64,000 nt of DNA. Origin: Novipirellula herctigrandis (GTDB lineage: Bacteria > Planctomycetota > Planctomycetia > Pirellulales > Pirellulaceae). Of this stretch, positions 63,898 to 64,000 are shown piece by piece. Each line of letters begins with the position of its first letter. Within the stretch, counting starts at the first letter, position 1. The stretch spans positions 333,169 through 397,168 of the forward strand of contig SJPJ01000001.1 in the NCBI GenBank assembly GCA_007859835.1, written 5' to 3'. The translations under genes were made by a program, and so were the position numbers. The notes under the pieces were generated by a model. The model was not told where the DNA came from. It did no database searches and saw nothing but the letters and a program-made list of their open reading frames with translations.

Positions 63898-64000
63898 GAC
63901 TGACTTGATAGAAGAATAGTAGAACGAACAATAGGTAGACGAGGTGGGAAAATCATGGTTTTGCGATTCCACGACCTTACTGTAAGCTGTTAGGGGGATC

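Overview
The window reads as chromosome of a marine planctomycete close to Rhodopirellula (Pirellulaceae). Evidence is the mix of gene families: type I sulfatases, many exported glycoside hydrolases, PEP-CTERM surface proteins, a DUF1559 pilin-like protein, an ECF sigma factor overlapping a FecR-LamG anti-sigma-like gene, Ser/Thr kinases fused to other domains, a Tat-exported Gfo/Idh oxidoreductase and a DUF3179 protein. This is inferred from family recognition by eye; no search was run. No rRNA, tRNA, CRISPR array or complete insertion sequence was seen.

Layout. 0-11 kb: exported carbohydrate enzymes (sialate O-acetylesterase, GH78-like, GH39-like, PEP-CTERM protein, GH16 with PEP-CTERM), a 30-codon relic of a type I restriction subunit, a REP-like inverted repeat, and a promoter with LacI-type operators. 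11-15.5 kb: two glycosyltransferases and a small unknown protein on the minus strand, divergent from a papain-like peptidase. 15.5-21 kb: one 1804-residue kinase / nSTAND NTPase / repeat / FGE-fold protein. 21-24.6 kb: small lipoprotein, DUF1559 pilin-like protein and a gene-poor stretch rich in short tandem repeats. 24.6-32 kb: two sulfatases around a GH76 mannanase, then the ECF sigma / FecR-LamG pair. 32-38.3 kb: Gfo/Idh oxidoreductase with an exported methyltransferase, sugar isomerase-like protein, and a TVP38 membrane protein paired with a MerA-like flavoprotein. 38-43.5 kb: DUF3179 protein, GH92 mannosidase and a gene broken by an internal deletion.

43.5-53.2 kb is a compatible-solute locus. 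On the minus strand lie a phosphatase of the mannosyl/glucosyl-3-phosphoglycerate type, a GT81-like synthase and a GH13_18 phosphorylase. Divergently on the plus strand lie sucrose-phosphate synthase, amylosucrase and sucrose-phosphate phosphatase. Together they look able to make and recycle glucosylglycerate and sucrose. 53-64 kb holds a methyltransferase, an AAA ATPase, an EF-hand esterase, a run of small exported proteins around a trypsin-like protease, and a membrane Ser/Thr kinase with DFN in place of DFG.

The most unusual global signal is a set of short tandem duplications (units 9-18 bp, 2-7 copies) at thirteen arrays in 64 kb. Those inside genes have units divisible by three; six of the seven between genes do not. 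This looks like a general duplication process filtered by reading frame.
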